DNA of 64,000 bases from Bromus sterilis (lineage: Eukaryota > Streptophyta > Magnoliopsida > Poales > Poaceae), in assembly GCA_950022295.1 (NCBI GenBank), contig OX465596.1, positions 126,522,501 to 126,586,500 of the forward strand, read 5' to 3'. The notes beneath the pieces are model-generated. The model was not told the DNA's origin. It did not search any database and saw only the letters and a list, made by a program, of their open reading frames with translations. A program made the translations under genes and the position numbers. Below, piece after piece: positions 1-9,975 of this stretch. The stretch's first letter is position 1; each line of letters begins with the position of its first letter.

Positions 1-324
1 TTGAATCGTTCTTCTTGGGATGCTGCAAGGATAAGCATCGTAATAATTGCTCTTTGGTGACCGATGTGGTGACGTTGCTTGGTCTTCGAACCGTCGCATC
101 TCGTGATCAGTCATGATGACAGCTTGGACGCTGCGCTGCTGCTGCCCGTTGGATTTCCAAGGCGTGTATGGGAAACACGCGAGATTTGATGTGTCCTTTA
201 AATAGTGCCGACCGTGGAAAGGCATCTTGTTTGGAATTCGTAACACCCGGTATGTTGGTCTTTGAATTAATCATGGCGCCACCTGGGCTTCTGTGTGTTT
301 TCCTGGTTTACCCTTGGGTTGTGC
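1..324. other. Sequence upstream of B3-like gene, no recognised feature
   Basis: I see no coding frame, LTR terminus or repeat that I recognise. It ends just before a TATA box and may hold the upstream promoter of the B3-like gene. The left limit is the window edge. Confidence 0.4.
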
Positions 325-332
325 TATAAATA
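325..332 (+). promoter_or_regulatory. TATA box of the B3-like gene
   Basis: TATAAATA lies 69 bp upstream of the ATG at 401, a normal plant core-promoter distance, and a pyrimidine-rich stretch (CTCTTATCCTCTCTTTCCC) lies between them. This suggests that the B3-like gene was once an independent transcription unit rather than part of the retroelement gag. Transcription itself cannot be seen. Confidence 0.5.
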
Positions 333-400
333 CCTATTGTTTGTTTGCTTGGGCTTGGCATCCGCTCTTATCCTCTCTTTCCCTTCTTCTTATTCTTGAT

Positions 401-1017
401 ATGGCGCCCAGGAGTGGTGGCGGTGTGGTTGTCCGAGGTCGTGGTCGGCGTGGACGTGGTGGACGCACACCTCGTTCTTCGCACGACGGACGTCGTGGAG
501 CTACGGCGACGCCTTCTTGTTCTTCCGTGGAGGAGGGTGTTTGGCGCTATGATTTCCTTTTGCGTGTTCTTAGCCGGACCGCTACCCGGATCACTCTTCC
601 GTTCTTGTTTGCCTCCATTATTTCCAAGCTCAATTTGAGGTGTCTCGAGCTCCATCTTCAAGGGTGTGCTCGATCTTCCTCTTGGGTGGAGCTGGAAGTT
701 GATAATTCGTTCCTGATTTTTCTTGGATCTGGCTGGAGGGCGTTTTCGCGTCGGCTGAACCTGCGTGACGGGATAGCCTTTGCTGTCGTTTCAATGGCGA
801 AGATACTCTCACTGTTCGTGCTTTTTATGCCGGTGGCAATCGTCTGGATCCGTACTGGGAGGAAACGAGCAGTGACAGCTCTGGTGGGTCGAGTAATCCT
901 TCGTCTACTTCTCAAGTGGCTTCATCTTCGGCTGACTCCTCGGCCGCTGATGCTTTCTCTTCTAGTTCTAAGGAGGATCTCAACGTCAAGCCACCCGTCA
1001 AACGGGCGCGTCGGTAG
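401..1017 (+). pseudogene. B3-like DNA-binding domain protein, frameshifted
   Basis: The ATG at 401 opens an Arg/Gly-rich N-terminus (GRGRRGRGGR). A domain of about 100 residues follows and ends GSGWRAFSRRLNLRDG, matching the C-terminal half of plant B3 DNA-binding domains (GW..F....L..GD.L.F). After the DG at about 770 a one-base deletion moves the frame; the continuation holds a FNGEDTLTVRAF segment, a Ser-rich tail, a basic PPVKRARR end that could be a nuclear signal, and TAG at 1015-1017. Allowing for the one break it is about 205 residues, short for a B3 transcription factor but typical of single-domain grass B3-like proteins. Retroelement gag sequence begins only at about 1450, so this unit is adjacent to the Sirevirus and not evidently part of it. 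It could be a captured gene fragment or a degraded host gene. The B3 call is motif reading, not a search. Confidence 0.5.
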
Positions 1018-1273
1018 GCAAGGCACCTTGTAGAACTGGAGGGCAGCGACTTGCTTCTTCGCAGGCTTAGTTTTTACTTTGTCTGTGGTGATGCTCGTCA
1101 AGATGTCGGCCGAAAGTGCCAATTATCTCAGCACGAGCACACATGTAGAAGTCATAGTTCCCTGGGATGATTGGTATTGTAAACCTTTTGGCAACCGCTC
1201 GAGTCCCTTTGTAAACTTTGGTGTGTGGTGGAGACTTTGTGCTGACATGTAACTTGAGGTCTTCGAGTCTTTT

Positions 1274-1408
1274 GTAATGAGAACTGTCCTCGAATCCTAT
1301 GTAATGAGAGTTGTCTTTGAGTCCTTTGTAATGAGAACTGTCCTCGAGTCCTTTGTAATGAGAACTGTCCTCGAGTCCTTTGTAATGAGAACTATCTTCG
1401 AGTCCTTT
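1274..1408 (+). repeat. 27-bp minisatellite, five copies
   Basis: Units starting at 1274, 1301, 1328, 1355 and 1382 share GTAATGAGAACTGTCCTCGA followed by GTCCTTT. A degenerate copy precedes them from about 1247, and a fragment (CTTTGTAATGAACTC) recurs at 1442-1455, exactly where gag-like sequence begins. The period is a multiple of three, so the array reads through as MRTVLESFV repeats, but nothing suggests it is a real protein. The stretch 1018-1246 between the B3-like stop and the array shows nothing else I recognise. Confidence 0.85.
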
Positions 1409-1457
1409 GAAAACTATCGGGTGCGCGGCTGGGATATTTTCCTTTGTAATGAACTCT

Positions 1458-2896
1458 GAAGATAAAGCCTCTGGGACTGAAGCTGAATCAAACTCAAATC
1501 TGATTTTTTTTCTGAGTCTGATGGTGTTGCTGGTCTAGCATTTGCTTTGAACAAGGCATCGAGTTCATTCTTCACCAACCAAAGCAGTGAAGATGAAACT
1601 CCAGCTTACTGCTTCATGGCCAAGGCAAATGTATCTTCTTCTAAGAATTCCTACGATACTTCTGATGGATCTTCTTATGAAAGCCACTCTAGGATAAGCT
1701 ATGCCAAACTTGCTAAAATTGCTTCTATCGAACAAGATGAACTAGATTCTCTGAGTGAAACTATTCAAAAATCTGAGACTTTGTTGATCGATGAGATTGA
1801 GAAAGGTCAAACTTTAAAAAATGAGCATGCTTCTCTGATGGAAAAGTACGATGAACTTTCCTCTCATCATGATCTTCTCTCAGTGGACTGCAAGAAGCTA
1901 ACCTACGAATTCCTTCGAAGTAAAATGGCTCTCGAGAAACTGAGGGAGGCTCATGAAGAGTTGGAAAATGTCAATCTCACTCTCATTGCTCAACAGGGCT
2001 CAAAAACTAAAAATGAATCTACTTCACCATGCTTAAATTATTAGGAACAAAGTAAAACTGAGTCTATTTCTAAGCAATCGAAAGGAAAGGAACCTATTGC
2101 CATTGATGATACTAATCCCTCGGTCGAGGAAAATTCTGCTGTTACCGAGGAACTCCTCAGGTTGAAAGATTTATTTAATACATGCATGTTCAAAAGTGTT
2201 CAGGGACACCAATACCTATGTGATATCCTAAAGAAGGCTCTTCTTCATAGGAATCCTCGAAAGGAAGGTGTTGGTTTCAAGAGGAAACTCAACCCTGATG
2301 GCATCTATTGGGAGCCCGAGCAGTATCCTAAAGCTGTCAGGGTTCTAGCGAAAGAAAAGCCTATCGACATTGCTAACCTTTCAGGTTTCAACTGCAAAAT
2401 TGATAAGGCTATTGTTGATGAGTCACTTGATTCTGACTACAAGCTTATGAAATATCAGGAAGGGAAGGTTTCCGCTGAATTCGTTGGTACCCCACCAAAG
2501 AATGGTTTCTATAAGCGACCTATTTGGGTTCGCAAATCTCTCATAGAAAAACTGCCCCATAATCATTCTATGCAGGGAGATTCTACGGTGCCATCGAGAC
2601 ACTACTATTCTCTCGAGGATAGAAATGAACCTCTGGTTCCCGCATCAAATGTTCCCCAGAAGGAATACTATCGAGTAGATAGAAATGTTTATCGTCATCG
2701 TGATAACAATGACAAAATTGCTTTTACCTACCAGTAATATAACCCCTCACCGAGGAATTATGTTTATGGTGTGCTTGATGGTCCCCCTCGCCAATATGAT
2801 CCTGTTCGCTATAATACCATTGCTTCATCTAGCACTTCCATGCCTTCTCAGTCACCTGCTCGTTTGTGCATGGTTAAGAAGAACTAATTCTTCTAC
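1458..2896 (+). pseudogene. E gag C-terminal part
   Basis: This matches the region after the zinc knuckle in Sirevirus gag: an acidic/Ser-rich stretch with the usual YCFMAKAN motif, then a predicted coiled coil of Leu/Glu heptads (about 1720-2000), then a basic linker towards the protease. The gag core and CCHC knuckle are missing. It is broken by a frameshift in the T-run at 1503-1511 and by in-frame stops at 2042 (TAG), 2735 (TAA) and 2885 (TAA), followed by another frameshift at about 2897 before the protease. Each stop differs from a Gln codon by one C-to-T change. Confidence 0.75.
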
Positions 2897-4123
2897 AGGG
2901 ATATGTCTCTGGTGGATCCGAATGGGTCATGGACAGTGGTTGCACTAATCATATGACCGGAGACAAACAGTTGTTCACCGAAGACAAACTTACTGAATCT
3001 TCTCAGAGATATATTACCTTCGGTGACAAAAACAAAGTAAAAGTACTTGGTTTGGGTAAGGTTGCTATATCAGAGGATAAGCATATGGACAAAGTCATGC
3101 TTGTTCAATCTCAAAGATATAATCTTATGTCTATATCGAAACTTTGTGATATGAGTATGCTTGTATTGTTCTCTGCTTCTCGTTGTGTTGTGTTTTCACA
3201 GCATGATTATACCTTCGTTTTTGAAGGATATCGCAAGGGTGATCTTTATATTGTCGATTTCTCTTCGGGACCTGCTGTATCCACATGTTTAATGTCTAAA
3301 GCCACATCTGGTTGGTTATGGCATAGAAGACTTGGTCATGCAGGGATGAAAAATCTTCAAACTCTTATCTCGAAGAATAATATCGTTGGTATTGATAATT
3401 TGAAATTCGAAAAAGATCGTCTATGCAGTGCCTGTGAAGCTGGAAAGATTGCCAAGAAACATCATTCAACAAAGACTATCATGACTACTACTCGTCCTCT
3501 GGAATTGCTTCATATGGATTTATTCGGTCCTCAAAATTAGGCAAGCCTTGGAGGTAACAAGTATGGTATCGTTATTGTCGATGATTTCTCTCGATACACT
3601 TGGGTTTTATTTCTAGATGATAAGAGCAAAGTTGTCGAAATCTTCAAAACTTTCGCTAAGAAAGCACAGACCGAGTATAATTATCTCTCAAGCATATTAG
3701 AAGTGATAATGGTACAGAATTCAAAAATACTCATATCAAAGAATTTCTTGATGAATATGGCTTTATTCATGAATTCTCGGCTGCTTATACACCACAACAA
3801 AAAGGTGTAGTCGAGAGAATGAACCGAACTCTTATTGAAATGGCCAGAACAATGCTTGCTGAGTACAAGACTCCTATCAGGTTCTGGGCTGAAGCAATTA
3901 ACACTTCATGCCATATCATCAACAAGGTTTATCTGCACAAATTTCTGAACAAAACTTCACATGAGCTTATCAGAGATATGAAAAAGCCAAATCTGTCATA
4001 TCTAAGGGTTTTTGGTGCTCCATGCTATATCAGAGATATGAATCATAGCTCCAAGTTTGCCCCAAAGGCTCACGAAGGTTTTCTCTTAGGTTATGGTTCG
4101 AATTCTCACACTTACAGAGTGTA
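2897..4123 (+). pseudogene. E protease, GAG-pre-integrase and integrase core (interrupted)
   Basis: The Copia aspartic protease motif DSGCTNHMTG starts at 2932 with its Asp present. The integrase zinc-binding part follows (WHRRLGHAGM at about 3320, CSACEAGK at about 3424, giving HHCC). The integrase core keeps all three acidic residues: Asp at 3516 (HMDLFGP), Asp at 3704 (SDNGTEF) and Glu at 3814 (VVERMNRTL). A TAG at 3538 follows FGPQN, and a frameshift lies at about 3680-3690. The segment ends in mid-codon at 4123, where element A inserted; the frame resumes at 21414 (SHTYRVY joins NSHLGK). Known for the family: Gag-Pol is one polyprotein here. This copy cannot make it. Confidence 0.85.
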
Positions 4124-5784
4124 TGATACGTCCCAAACGTATCTATAATTTATGCTTTCTCCATGCATGTTTTGTGTGATATTGCTATTATCTAGATACA
4201 ATTTCATACACTTTTGATCATATTTGGACTAACTTATTAACTCAGTGCACCACAGTGCCAGTTCCTATTTTTTGTTGTTTTTTGTTCCTGGTTTCCCCCA
4301 TATTAAAAGTGATCCAAAAATTCGGGAAAAATCGGATAAAAAATCAGCACAACGGAACCTTCCAGAGCCCCGAAAGAGGGCTAGAGGGCCCCCACATGGT
4401 ACCTAGGCGACCAGGTGGCGCGGCCTAGGGTGGGGCCGCGCCGGGTGGCCGCCTAGACACCTGGTGGCCCTCCTGGATGCCCCCTTCGCCTATTTATTCC
4501 CCGTGACGCGAAACCCCCGAAGACAGAACCCTTTTTCGCGATCTCGCCTCTGTTCTGCCGCCGCCGCACTTCCAAGATCGGGAGCGCCAGCAGACTTCTT
4601 CCCAGCACCCTGCCGGAGGGAGGATCAACCTCTGGGAGCTTCCCCTCCACCATGGACGCTTTCCAGATGTGCCTTGAGTAGTTTCTTTCGGACCATGGAT
4701 CCGTGATCAATAGCTATGTGATGTTCTCCTCCCCTATTTGTTCTTCATGGTTTAGACCTCGTGAGCTACCCTACATGATCGAGGCACAAATGTAATCTTT
4801 CTGTTGTTGCTATGCTGAGTTTGATGGGATCTGATGGATTATGAGATTATGTTCAAATTGTGATAGAGTAATATATTTGGTTCTTATCTTTTATACTATT
4901 GTTCCTAAGTAATTCTTGCATGTTCTCCGTTGCTATTTATTGCTTTGGCCAAGTAGTACGTAGTAACTCCAAGAGGGAACGTTATGCTCGATTGTGGGTT
5001 CATGCCCCCCGATGACATGCTTGAGTGACAGAAACATGAGTCTAGGGGATGTGCTCTTGCCACAAGGGGGAAAACAACGTTGCTTGTAACCGCGGTTGCA
5101 AGGATTGTTTACTTTACGCAAAGTGCTTTTTAATGCAGTTGTCTATTGCTTTGGGTTTACACTTTGGGTGGGGCTCGCAACTTAATACGAGCGAGATGTT
5201 CTGGATAGATATCTAAAGGTGGATGATTAGTAGTAGATGTAGTTGGATTTCTATCTACTTGTTTTGGCGTATCGCCCATGCTTTTGAGCCTCTTCCTTTC
5301 TTTGTAGAATAGTTAGAATTGCGGTGGGTTTATAATCCTGTTAATTGCCCAGCTGTAATTTGTTTACCTCGCATAGCAGTTCTATCGTCTTTTGGGAGAG
5401 AGACATCACTAGTGAACATCACGGGACCCCGGTCCATATCCTCATCACTGTTCACACGCTCATTTACTTTCTAGCTTCTATGATTATCGTTATCCCTTGT
5501 GTTTTGATCCTTTGTAAACAACAACACCGGAGAGATTGACAACCTCTCTGAACTTCGTTGGGAGCAAAGTTACTTGTGCTATGTGAAGGTCCAGGTTAAG
5601 AGAGCAATATCTCAAACGGCGCGTTGCTCGCTTCACCACCTACTTATCATTATTGGAGTCCTACTGGTCGATACTCTTAAACTTGGTATCTTCACCAAGG
5701 GAAACTTGCTGCTACGCTGCATCTCACCTTCCACTTGGCGTAACCAACGAAGGGCGAGAATCAATTATCATCTCTCGCGTATCA
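4124..5784 (+). repeat. Element A 5' LTR (1661 bp)
   Basis: It starts TGATACGTCCCAAACGTATC, itself an imperfect palindrome, and ends ...CTCGCGTATCA. It contains the dyad-TATA promoter module at 4417-4498 and short ORFs that are not genes. It is 232 bp longer than the 3' LTR, which has lost the U3 segment corresponding to about 4154-4410. Confidence 0.9.
4417..4498 (+). promoter_or_regulatory. LTR promoter module of A: GC dyad plus TATA-like box
   Basis: GGCGCGGCC (4417-4425) and GGCCGCGCC (4434-4442) form a perfect 9-bp inverted repeat around an 8-bp spacer. TATTTATT starts 49 bp later at 4491. The same layout recurs in the LTRs of B, C, D and F. Confidence 0.6.
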
Positions 5785-5794
5785 AGAAAATTTC

Positions 5795-5812
5795 TGGTGC
5801 CGTTGCCGGGGA
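5795..5812 (+). other. Primer binding site of A
   Basis: TGGTGCCGTTGCCGGGGA follows the LTR end after a 10-bp gap. It is the PBS-like motif usual for Athila-type grass Gypsy elements and is shared with C (TGGCGCCGTTGCCGGGGA) and, with one further change, B. Confidence 0.8.
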
Positions 5813-5948
5813 CTCCGAGTGCTAAGACAGGGGAGTTGCCCACTACCTTTTACCTTTTCTTTTTAGTCTTGTTAGTTTACCATTCAGTTTTTATCTTTGT
5901 GTCTTATATCAAAAATTACAAAAAAAATCTGCCACACTTGCTGCTACT

Positions 5949-7944
5949 ATGGGTACAACTGAAAACACCAAGTTGTGTGACTTCACTAGTCACAACAACA
6001 AAGACTTTATCTGCACTCCTATTGCCACAACTGCCACTTCAGCTACCTCTTATGAAATTAAACCTGCTTTGCTAAACCTTGTTATGAGAGATCAATTCAC
6101 TTGTGCTGGAGATGATGCTGCTTTACACTTAAATAATTTTGTTGAGTTATGTGATATGCAAAAGTATAAAGAAGTAGAAGGTGATGTTGTTAAGCTCAAG
6201 ATTTTTCCTTTCTCTCTGAGGGAAGAACTAAAATTTGGTTTCAATCTTTTCCTAGGAATAGCATAGATTCTTGGGATAAGTGCAAAGATGCTCTTATTGG
6301 GAATTATTACCCACCTGCTAAAATTATCCAATTGAGAAGTAACATTATGAATATTAAGCAATTGGATAATGAACACGTTGCCCAAGCTTGGGAACGTATG
6401 AAATCTCTTGTTAAGAAAAGCCCTACACATGGTTTGACTACCTGGATGGTTATCCAGACTTTTTATGCAGGCTTGAAATTCACCTCGTGGAACCTGTTAG
6501 ATTCGGCCGCGGGAGGAACCTTTATGTCACTACACTCGGTGCTGCCACAAAACTTCTCGATGAGATGATGACCAATTACTCCCAATGGCACACCGAACGC
6601 GCTCCAACAGGTAGGAAGGTAAACTCTGTCGAGGAGATTACCTCCCTAAATGAAAATTTGGACTTAATTATGTCTCTACTTACCAAGCAACCCTCTATTG
6701 ATCCTCATGATGTTCCTTTAAATTCTTTGGTTGCACAGGAACAAATAGATGTGAATTTTATTGCTAGAACAACTTCAACAATAATGCTTATAGGGGCAAC
6801 TTTTCTAGTAATCCTAGACCGTTTCCATCCAACTATGGGAACGACAACACTTATCCTAGCAACAAGAACCCAACTTCTGAACTAGAAAATATGCTTAGAG
6901 ACTTTATCACTACCCAAAATTCCTTCAACAAGAATGTAGAAGATAAATTAGCTAAGTTAGATAATCTCTCTTTGAAGGTAGATAGCTTAGCCCTTGATGT
7001 TGAGATGCTAAAAATTAGAACCTCTCCCCTTGAGGAGAGGAAAGCCACTCCTATTAATGCTATCCAATTACAAATTAATGAAACTATTAGGATGATGGCT
7101 AAACATAAAGAAAGATGGGATAGAGAAAAAGAGGAAGAGGAGAGAATTAAGAGGCTTCCTACACACCACACAATTGCCACTATCCAAATTGTTGAGGACA
7201 CTCAAACTATTAGCACCCAATGCACTCCTGGTCCCATTGGACCTATTAATGGTGATGCTAATACCTCAACCGTAGAAGAAGAAACTGCTTTGAACATAGA
7301 GGGTTTCAAACAAGTGATCCTAGATGACACTACTACCACCTTTGATAGTAGTGATATTGATTTTGATAGTTGCACCCTCTTAGAAGTTATTAGCTTGTTA
7401 CACAAAATGTCTAGAGACCCCCACACTAGCACAATTAATCTTGCCTTCACCGACCATATCACAAATGCTCTCATCAAAGCTAGGGAGGAGAAGATTAGGA
7501 TAGAAGCCTCCATACCTAGGAAGCTATATGATGGTTGGGACCCTATGATAAAGTTAAATGAAATAACTTCTCTTGGTATGCTTTATGTGATGTTGGGGCT
7601 AGTACCTCCGTCATGCCCAAAAGAATGTATGACATGTTTGAATTGAAACCTTTTGATTCTTGTTCTTTTGGTGTCCGTCTTGTTGATTCTTCTATAAAGA
7701 AACCTTTGGGGAAGATCGACGATGTTCTTATCATTGTCAATGACAACTATGTTCCCGTTGATTTTATTATTGTGGATATAGAGTGCAAACCTTTATGTCG
7801 AATTATTTTGGGACGTCCTTTTCTTCGCACCGTTGGTGCTATTATTCACATGAAATAGGGGAATATAAAATTTCAATTCCCTCTCAAAAAGGGGATGGAA
7901 CACTTCCCTAGAAAGAAAATAAAGTTACTATTTAAGTCCGTTAC
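5949..7944 (+). pseudogene. Element A gag-protease, multiply frameshifted
   Basis: The ATG at 5949 (MGTTENTKLCDF) starts a gag whose core shows the usual retrotransposon gag pattern (FPFSLREELK, then DSWDKCKDALIGNYYP and WERMKSLVKKSP in other frames). Frame changes occur at about 6230, 6480, 6890 and 7590. The protease follows, with its catalytic Asp present at 7589 (LCDVGASTSV) and a downstream RIILGRPFLRT flap-type motif at about 7798. A stop at 7856 (TAG) comes shortly before G interrupts at 7944. After G there is no pol, only the noncoding 3' region, so A encoded gag and protease only. It could have supplied particles but needed RT and integrase in trans. Confidence 0.8.
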
Positions 7945-9374
7945 TGTAGGAGATATGCCCTAGAGGCAATAATAAATGTTATTATTTATCCCCATGTTCC
8001 TAATTATGTTTATATTCCATGCTATAACTGCTATGGTTCTCGAGTCTGCAATAACCACGAGGCTCGGAGGAAGACTCATATGCACGTGTGGAATAATAAA
8101 CGGATAAAAAATATATATTCCTAGTCTCGCCTCTAAGACTAGCTCAAGTGTTGCATGATGGTTCTGTTTTCCTGATCATGGGCATGACTATGCCGGCAAT
8201 TTTGAGGGCACAATGTTAGAAGAACATTTGTGTTGAATCGACCCGAATTGATGTTATGCTATGAGATACATTCGTCACAAGTTAATGGTTAATAACACAG
8301 AGAAAGTTGTGCGTTTGCATAATTCCTTAGACCATGAGAGTATCGAGTTCCTTCGTACTTGCTTCGTGAACTTTGGGGTTTTGTTAAACGTCATCTGTAA
8401 AAGGGTGGCTATTACGGCAGCTTGCGGGTTCACGGAAAAGTATGACAAGGAACTAGGTAGCTCGAGATTGGGATTTGCTCCTCCGTCGTTGGAGAGATAT
8501 TCTTAGGGCCCTCTCGGTGTTACGGTATCCACCATCGTCTGGCCAGACACAGTGTGATTTGATCACAGGGATGCCGGAACGCGGGAACGAGAAAAGAGAA
8601 CAATACCAGGAACGAGGTAACTGGCATAGTGGACAAGTTGTTGATTCACGGGGATGCCAATAAGTCTCACCTCGGGTATTTGTAATATATCGCGAAGCAA
8701 CAGGAATAGCACACAGCAACTAAAGGTTCACTCGAATAATTCTTCGTATGGGTATAGGGATCAATATGGATGTCCTCGGTTCCGCTATTGATCATTGATC
8801 GGAAAGTGTTCCGGTCATGTCTATACTTCATCGAACCTACAGGGTCACACGCTTAAGGGTCATCTATCTGTTGAATACTAGACAGGGAGTCTGAGATAAA
8901 GTCACCGGAAAGGTTTCGGAGAAAACGGAAAAGTTCCGGAGAGAGAACACCGGAATAGTTTCGGTAAAACCGAAAAGTTGTTTCGGAGTGAACCACTAAG
9001 CCGAAAAGGTTTCGGTAAGCACCTGGTACTTTTGGAGGGTGCCAGAATTGTTCTGGTAACTTCTGGAATTTTTCTGGAGAAAAGAATAAAATATATTTTT
9101 TCGGAAATATTTCGGAGCTGCCGGAAATGTTCCGGAGCTGCCGGAAATGCTTAGGTTGCTTTTCGCAGATGAAAATCACTAATCCGGAATTGTTTCGGAA
9201 CACGCCCAAAATCATTTTAGTGGGTATTGGAATTATTCTAAGACCCACAGAAATATTTTTGGATTTTTCGGACGCGAAAAAGTGGTGTCATGAATAGTAA
9301 AAAGTACTACTTGGGATATTTTTGGAAAGCCTTCTAGAAGGACTTGGGAGCCAAGAAAGCCCCCTTGGGTTTCC

Positions 9375-9382
9375 TATAAATA
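9375..9382 (+). promoter_or_regulatory. TATA box in G 5' LTR
   Basis: TATAAATA in the sequence TTTCCTATAAATAGAGGTGT, about 590 bp before the LTR end, as expected for the U3/R boundary of a long Copia LTR. Confidence 0.7.
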
Positions 9383-9610
9383 GAGGTGTGAGGGCAGCCC
9401 CATATTCTTGATCCAAGCTCTCCCTTGAGTTCTATACAAATGCCATGCATGATCTGGCTTTCTCTCTCCCTCCCAGCGAAATAGTTTCGTAGAGCCGAAA
9501 GGCTGTCTAGGTTCCAGCAGGAACTAGTTCTGGACGGCGAAGCCCTGTCAGATAGCTGACACCGTATGTGTGCAACCCCGTAGAGAGGTCGTAGTTTCGA
9601 TCTTTTGCCT

Positions 9611-9739
9611 GAAGGGCTGTCCAAATTATCGTTCGAGTTTCAAGGGTCCTCCCGAAGGGCTGTCCGAGTTACCGATCGAGTTTCGAGGGGCCTCCCGAAG
9701 GGCTGTCCGTGACACCGTCCGAGGGACTGTCCGACCGCC
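9611..9739 (+). repeat. 43-bp tandem repeats in G 5' LTR
   Basis: Units start at 9611, 9654 and 9697, each with GAAGGGCTGTCC; the first two continue TCGAGTTTC and end CCTCCC. The third unit is more divergent. They lie downstream of the TATA box, so they would be transcribed. Confidence 0.8.
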
Positions 9740-9962
9740 TCCCGGAGCGCTGTTCGAGGAGCAGACGAGGGAGAACATCCTCGCGGTTGGGAGGTTGTAA
9801 ATCCTAGCTGCGGGGATCTGCACCGACGATCTACATCGACTCTACTTCCGCTGCGCTACGAGTCGGTAACGATCAGATCAAAACCTTGTATGCAGTCTCC
9901 ATAGTGGTCCTGGGCGTGTTCGTAGTGCGGAAATTTTTGTTTTCTGTTGCGTTCCCCTACAG

Positions 9963-9975
9963 TGGCATCAGAGCC
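9963..9975 (+). other. Primer binding site of G
   Basis: TGGCATCAGAGCC lies one base after the LTR end. It differs by one base from TGGTATCAGAGCC, the usual initiator-Met tRNA PBS of Copia elements. Confidence 0.8.

Larger units (their letters stand above)
7945..9961 (+). repeat. Element G 5' LTR (2017 bp)
   Basis: Terminal TG...CA. Contains a CCGGAA/TTCCGG-rich degenerate repeat zone (about 8905-9200), a TATA box at 9375 and 43-bp tandem repeats at 9611-9739. The short ORFs inside recur identically in the 3' LTR and are not genes. Confidence 0.95.

Noticed and set aside
293..1033. 246-codon open frame taken as one protein
   Set aside because: The start at 293 lies upstream of the TATA box, and the last part is in the wrong frame for the B3-like domain. 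The ATG at 401 and the frameshift at about 770 explain the sequence better.
8853..9248. 131-codon minus-strand frame in G LTR
   Set aside because: The same frame recurs at 15998-16393 in the other LTR. It is a by-product of the CCGGAA repeats, not a gene.
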